Source: Hordeum vulgare subsp. vulgare (lineage: Eukaryota; Streptophyta; Magnoliopsida; Poales; Poaceae). From it: a stretch of 64,000 bases of DNA. The position numbers and the translations under genes were made by a program. The stretch covers positions 12,358,147 to 12,422,146 of the forward strand of contig NC_058518.1 in NCBI RefSeq assembly GCF_904849725.1, read 5' to 3'. The notes beneath the pieces were generated by a model, which saw only the letters and a list, made by a program, of their open reading frames with translations, was not told the origin of the DNA and searched no databases. Below, piece by piece: positions 59,362-64,000 of this stretch; the first letter of the stretch is position 1; every line of letters begins with the position of its first letter.

Positions 59362-60063
59362 TCCTATTAAATGATGAAATATTCTCCATGGTTACGGTGC
59401 AATCATAAGCAAGGGACATCCGCTAAGAAACAACCTTATACCCTAAGATCCTACTCTAGGATGTGACCGACTCCACCGTCATAACGTTATAGCTGGAAAG
59501 TCTCGTTTCGGACAAATCGGAGGAAATATTTTTAAGAATTAGGGTATACATGTGTTTTGGGTGTTCCTAGGGGTTACCTTCACACAATCAAGCAAAAAGT
59601 TTCACTTTGCTGCCCCTTTCTGACGCCAGAATCTTTGTAAGAGCTAGGGCATTTTGTCTTTTGAAACAATTAATTAAAAAGTGCAAAATTAATTATGCAA
59701 CTTCCTATCAAAATTATACTATATTGTTATGCATTTCGTTTATTTTCCAATTGGTTATTCATTTTACAATGGAGTAATGGCCACTGAGGAGCGGGACAAA
59801 GCTGTTCTTGGTTTCAAGGGATGGTAAGGGTGGGGCTTCACCCAGCAATAATTGATCTATGGCCAAGCCAAGTTTACTAGAGATGCAAGGTAACTAGTAT
59901 GAGCTCTAGTAAAATTTTGATATCAAGGGGAATTGTAAAAGGCATTAAAAGAGGGTTTTTACCAAATCACGAGAAGGTGTTTGATGCTGTTTTGGGAAAG
60001 TAAAAGGGTTCTTCTTGTCTTGAGATTTAACAGGATCAAAGGGTAGATGGAAATGAGGTTGAT

Positions 60064-60654
60064 CGCCCATTTTGGGATTATATGATGAAAGTTGCCAATG
60101 TAAACTTTCTAAACCCTAGAAATGGGCAGGAATAGATTTTCCTAGATCTGGTTATGCAAATCTATTCCCCTAATGCACCATTTGGTGTGGTGGCATTACT
60201 TCAGGAATAGAGTGTGTCCAAAATGTTTGCAACCAATTGAGGAAACTTGACAATGCAAAATTTCTTAATTCTAGCTAGAAATCAACATAAATGGGTTTGG
60301 GGGGATTTGGACAAGTGGATCCATTCTCCATGATGCACCACTTGGTGTGGACACATTATTAGGTGATTAGAACATGTCCACAATGTTTGAGAATAATTGG
60401 AGAAACTTGGCAATGTAAACTTGTCCAAGTTTCGACCTGGACACAGATGGTTTTGGAGTATGTTTGTGAATCATATTAATTTGGATTGAGACGAAACTTG
60501 GCAAGGTCATCATATATATCATGTGTGACTTACTAGAATTTTCTTGGAATTATTTAAGAATATTTCTTATAGAAATATTTTAAATACTTCAAATGAACAG
60601 AAATGGTTTTGGAGGGATTTGTACAATATTTTGTAACATACTGATAAAGAACTA
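60064..60654 (+). repeat. Degenerate ~155-bp tandem repeats, copy 3
   Basis: This is the copy 3 equivalent of the array at 1500-2090. At the two sites where copy 2 differs (60302 and 60322) it carries the copy 1 bases. Confidence 0.5.
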
Positions 60655-61025
60655 TTTAAAATATCCTAGAAATTCTCAAATTGAACAAACTAATAGAACA
60701 CACTAGTATTAAACAATAAGAAAAATAATCATTCAAAAATCTATTTTCAAACTAAAGTTATTCACAAACGAGTGATTCACACAAATTTCAAACAATTCAA
60801 ATTTAAACTATTCAAATTTGAAAACCAATGGCACTAACAGAAAGTTTATAATTTTTATGACCTAAGGCAAAAAGATTCACTCAAAAACACTAAACATTCT
60901 AAATGTTATTCAAAATCTAAAAACAAAAATTGTTATGTTTAAAAAAAGAAGAAAACAAATAAAGAAAGAAATAAAACCAAAGGTCCACCTCCCCACACGG
61001 AATTTGGATCGTCGATAAGGAGGAC

Positions 61026-61101
61026 CTTTAGTCCCGAGTGGTGATACCAGCAGGGACTAAAGAGTATTTAGTCCCGGTTGGTATCACCAACTGGGACTAA
61101 A
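61026..61101. repeat. Paired GGGACTAAA hairpins, copy 3
   Basis: The two palindromes are preserved as in copies 1 and 2. Confidence 0.7.
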
Positions 61102-61769
61102 GGTCTCCCCCTATATAAGCGCGTGTTCTTGCGGTGCCCGTTACCACCCGGGAGAACATGGCACTTCAACGCCACCAGGCTGCTGAAATCCTCTCCGACG
61201 CCGTCGCCGATCCACTCGTAGCCATCGGTGATTGCCGTCTCTCAGCTCCCTGCTTGTTGCTGCACTGTCGCCGCGCCTGCACCACCTCGCCCGCGTCTAC
61301 CCCCACGCCGCCTCCAGACCCTCCGCTGCCCGATCACCTCCGTCGACCGAGCCTCTTCATCGGTCGCCTCGCCTCCGCCACCCGAGCCTCTTCATCGGCC
61401 GCCTCGCATCCGCCACCCGAGCCCATCCGTCGGCTGCCTCGCCCCACCGCCCAGACTACGCTCCGCCCAGGCCCTGCCGGTGAGAACCCACTGGCCAGCC
61501 CCTTCGAGCATTTTTTCTTTTTTCTCGCAATATATGATGATTCAATTTGCAATATGTTTATATGTATGATGAATATATGATGATATGCATGTTCTATGAT
61601 GTTGTTAAAAGTTGTATGATAATATGTTGTTTATACTAATAATTAATTAATTTGCAATATGTTGTTTATATGTATGATGATAAATTAATTAGCAATATGC
61701 ATGACCATAAATTAATTTGCAATATGTATGATAAGCATATGTATGATGATAAATAAATTTGCAATATGG

Positions 61770-62084
61770 TGTCCCCGACGATCGCCGGTGAGGAGTACCC
61801 GACGATCGCTGGTGATGAGTCCCCGACGATCGCCGATGAGGATCGAATCCCCGACAATCACCGGTGAGGATCGAGTCTCCGACGATCGTCAGAGGAGTCT
61901 CCGACGATCGCCGGTGAGGAGTCCCCGATGATCGCTGGGGAGGAGTCCCCGACAATCGTCGGCAAGGAGTCCCCGATGATCACCGGTGAGGATTCCCCGA
62001 CAATCGCCGACAAGGAGTCCCGGATGATCACCGGTGAGGACTCCCCGACGATCGCTAGTGAGGAGTCCCAGACAACCACCGCAA
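61770..62084 (+). repeat. 24-bp coding minisatellite, copy 3
   Basis: It has the same number and order of units as copies 1 and 2. Confidence 0.85.
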
Positions 62085-62233
62085 AGCGCCATGTCCGGGA
62101 TGATGCCTGACCTAGGAATTTGTTTTCATAGGAATTTGTTCTCGCATGGGTTATTAAATATGAGTAGCATAATAAAATGAAAATTATCGCATATGAATTT
62201 GTTTTCATAGGAATTTGTTCTCGACGACGATGG

Positions 62234-62587
62234 CCAGCCCGCATCCTCGTCGTGGACTCGGGGTCGTCGACCCGTTTGAGAGGCGCCATGTCCATGACTG
62301 GGCTCCGTCGGGCTGGCATTGGGAGGTGCTACCTTTCGGGGCATGCAACTTGGTGAGGAACCGGGGTCTCATCGTTGACCCAGAGCTTCTATGATGGCGG
62401 TCGAGTGGGCCACTATCGGTGCAGAGGGAGCCGGTCCCCCGAGGAGCTGGTACGTCGCCGTGTCAGGGAGGAGGACGAGCAGGTCCGTTGCTACATGGTT
62501 TTGTTGGACGTCACGTTCTCAAATACCCCGCAGTTTCTTCAGGAATCTCACTCGAGCTATGATCCTGTGATGGTACCTTCTCTTTAG
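62234..62587 (+). pseudogene. CACTA-associated ORF relic, copy 3
   Basis: This is equivalent to 3670-4023. It matches copy 1 at the sites where copy 2 differs. Confidence 0.4.
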
Positions 62588-63176
62588 GTGTTCACTGCCG
62601 CATAGTACTACAACAACTCTTTGTTTGGTGATCAGTTTGATTGGGCGATATGTACTAGTGATATTATGTGATATTATTGTTGCATTAACTGGATTATTCG
62701 AGATATATTAGTGATACTGTATATTGTTGCATTAAATGAATTATTCGAGATGCATAAGTAAATTTTAATCCTCCGCACCATCGTCCCTAGCCTCTCAGAG
62801 TGAACCTCGCCTGCGGCAAACTATACTATGATTCAGTTTTTGATTATTTAGTGCATTGTAATTTAAAATGCTAAATCGTTCTATCTTTCTTTTGGATTAG
62901 TTAAGCCATGGACGATAGCGGTATATACCATGGAGATGACTTGTTCGACATCATACGCTCCTCCCTATACCAAGAGAATGACGACATGACATCTCAGAAC
63001 TTCTAAACGAATCCGTTGATGGACTTGAGCAAGAACCAATAGACGTATAAAATGATGGCGAAGAAAATGTTAGATAATTAACAATGTGTGGCAAGGTATA
63101 TATATATTAAGCCTGGTGATCATTAGTTGTATTAATTGATTTGTGCATATATATCGACAAATCTTTCTTCTTTTAG

Positions 63177-64000
63177 CCCTCCGAATCGAGCCAATCTTCT
63201 AGAAGGATACGAGGCCGGGCCAGAAAGTTGGGCGATGACATAAAGTTAAACATCAATGAAGTCGCCGAAGATGGCGAGCCGATTGATCCTTATGAGAATG
63301 CCCGTAAATTTATAAATCAATGCATAGTTATTGTTAGGGACCAAATACCAATTATCATTCGAGAATGGAATCGGCAAAAGGTAGATCGAGGAGTTAGTTA
63401 CATTGACCAAAGATCGAAAGATTTGCTTTGGGATACCGTCATGTCACATTTCAACCTACCACAGGGTCTCACAGATAGCCAATGGTTGAAAGTCAAGAAA
63501 TGAGATCTTAAGAAGATGGCCACACAATTTCAGGCATGGAAGAAAAGATTATACAACAACTGCATCAGGGATAAAAAGAAGACTCCACAATTCACTCGAG
63601 CACTAGAGAAGATAAAAGATCACTCACACGAGTTTGTGGAGTATAAGGAATCGGATGAAGCTCTGAAAGGTGAAGAAAAAAAAAAGGAAATTGATGAGAA
63701 AAAGGAGTATCACCATGTTTTGGGGACAGATGGCTACAAGAGAGCCCTGCCTAAGTGGAAATCACCTGAGGCCAAGATGGTTGCAGAAGGGGTCACTCCA
63801 GCTACACAAAAAATTGGCCCGACAGGTCCAAGAATTGGTTTTATGCACATGGGGGAAATTTGGACCCATCAACATGGCATATTATTACAAAGGAAAATCT
63901 TAAAACAACCTCAGACACTAATTTAAGCCAGTAAAAGATGCTCGAAATGAGGTGTTCCATCCCGAGAGAAAGAACGATGAGCTTACACGCACCCTGGGGA
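63177..64000 (+). pseudogene. Transposase_24-like CACTA protein, broken, copy 3 (cut by window)
   Basis: This equals copy 1, including the longer poly-A run and the in-frame TGA at 63501-63503. The relic continues beyond the window end. Confidence 0.6.

Larger units (their letters stand above)
58565..64000 (+). repeat. 29.3-kb tandem unit, copy 3 (partial)
   Basis: The first 5436 bp of a third copy are present before the window ends. Its offset is 29267 from copy 2 and 58564 from copy 1 throughout, with no net indel relative to copy 1. It shares copy 2 variants at its start and copy 1 variants further in. The array therefore continues to the right of the window. Confidence 0.97.

Noticed and set aside
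1..64000. CRISPR array, bacterial operons, plasmid or viral genome
   Set aside because: Repeats are not regularly spaced with unique spacers; introns, plant transposon families and low gene density show plant nuclear DNA.
1..64000. tRNA or rRNA genes
   Set aside because: I found no cloverleaf-like sequence or rRNA core; the only tRNA-related sequence is the retrotransposon primer site.

Overview
The window is repeat-rich nuclear DNA from a grass, most likely a Triticeae species (wheat, Aegilops, rye or barley). The support is an LTR retrotransposon beginning TGATATGTCTCC with a tRNA-Asp type primer site, CACTA elements with GGGACTAAA subterminal repeats and a CACTAGTAG end, plant LINE RNase H relics, and GC-rich genes with plant splice sites. 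The species is inferred, not proven.

The overriding structure is a direct tandem array of a ~29.3 kb unit: 1-29297, 29298-58564, and a third copy from 58565 running off the window. Copies are nearly identical, differing by scattered substitutions, small indels and a microsatellite length change. Unit edges here are set by the window start; the true edges of the duplication are not visible.

Each unit reads, in copy 1 coordinates: a Helitron-type 3' end (770-797); a degraded CACTA element (about 1500-5675) with hairpins, a 24-bp coding minisatellite and a broken Transposase_24-like gene; a Gypsy-type LTR retrotransposon without 3' LTR (5676-8557) inserted into the CACTA; a small Cys-rich gene (9662-9925); noncoding repeats including a diverged inverted repeat (11237-12304), a 48-bp minisatellite and an (AT)n tract; a CACTA end (13842); a second related small Cys-rich gene (14502-14777); a FAR1-type Mutator-like element with 121-bp terminal inverted repeats (15088-19787); a truncated head-to-tail copy of it (to 21865); a GC-rich degenerate repeat block; AT-rich filler; a PIF/Harbinger transposase remnant (24945-25216); a short LINE tail with 13-bp target-site duplications; a reverse-strand retroposon-like segment; and a LINE RT/RNase H relic carrying a MITE (27872-29297).

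The believable protein-coding content per unit is three genes: the intact four-exon FAR1/MULE transposase-like gene (predicted 888 aa, D-D-E and SWIM residues present) and two small GCK-like cysteine-motif proteins. Everything else coding-like is a transposon relic. The layering implies this order: element insertions and the FAR1 A/B duplication first, then 29-kb tandem amplification, then limited divergence with signs of exchange between copies.
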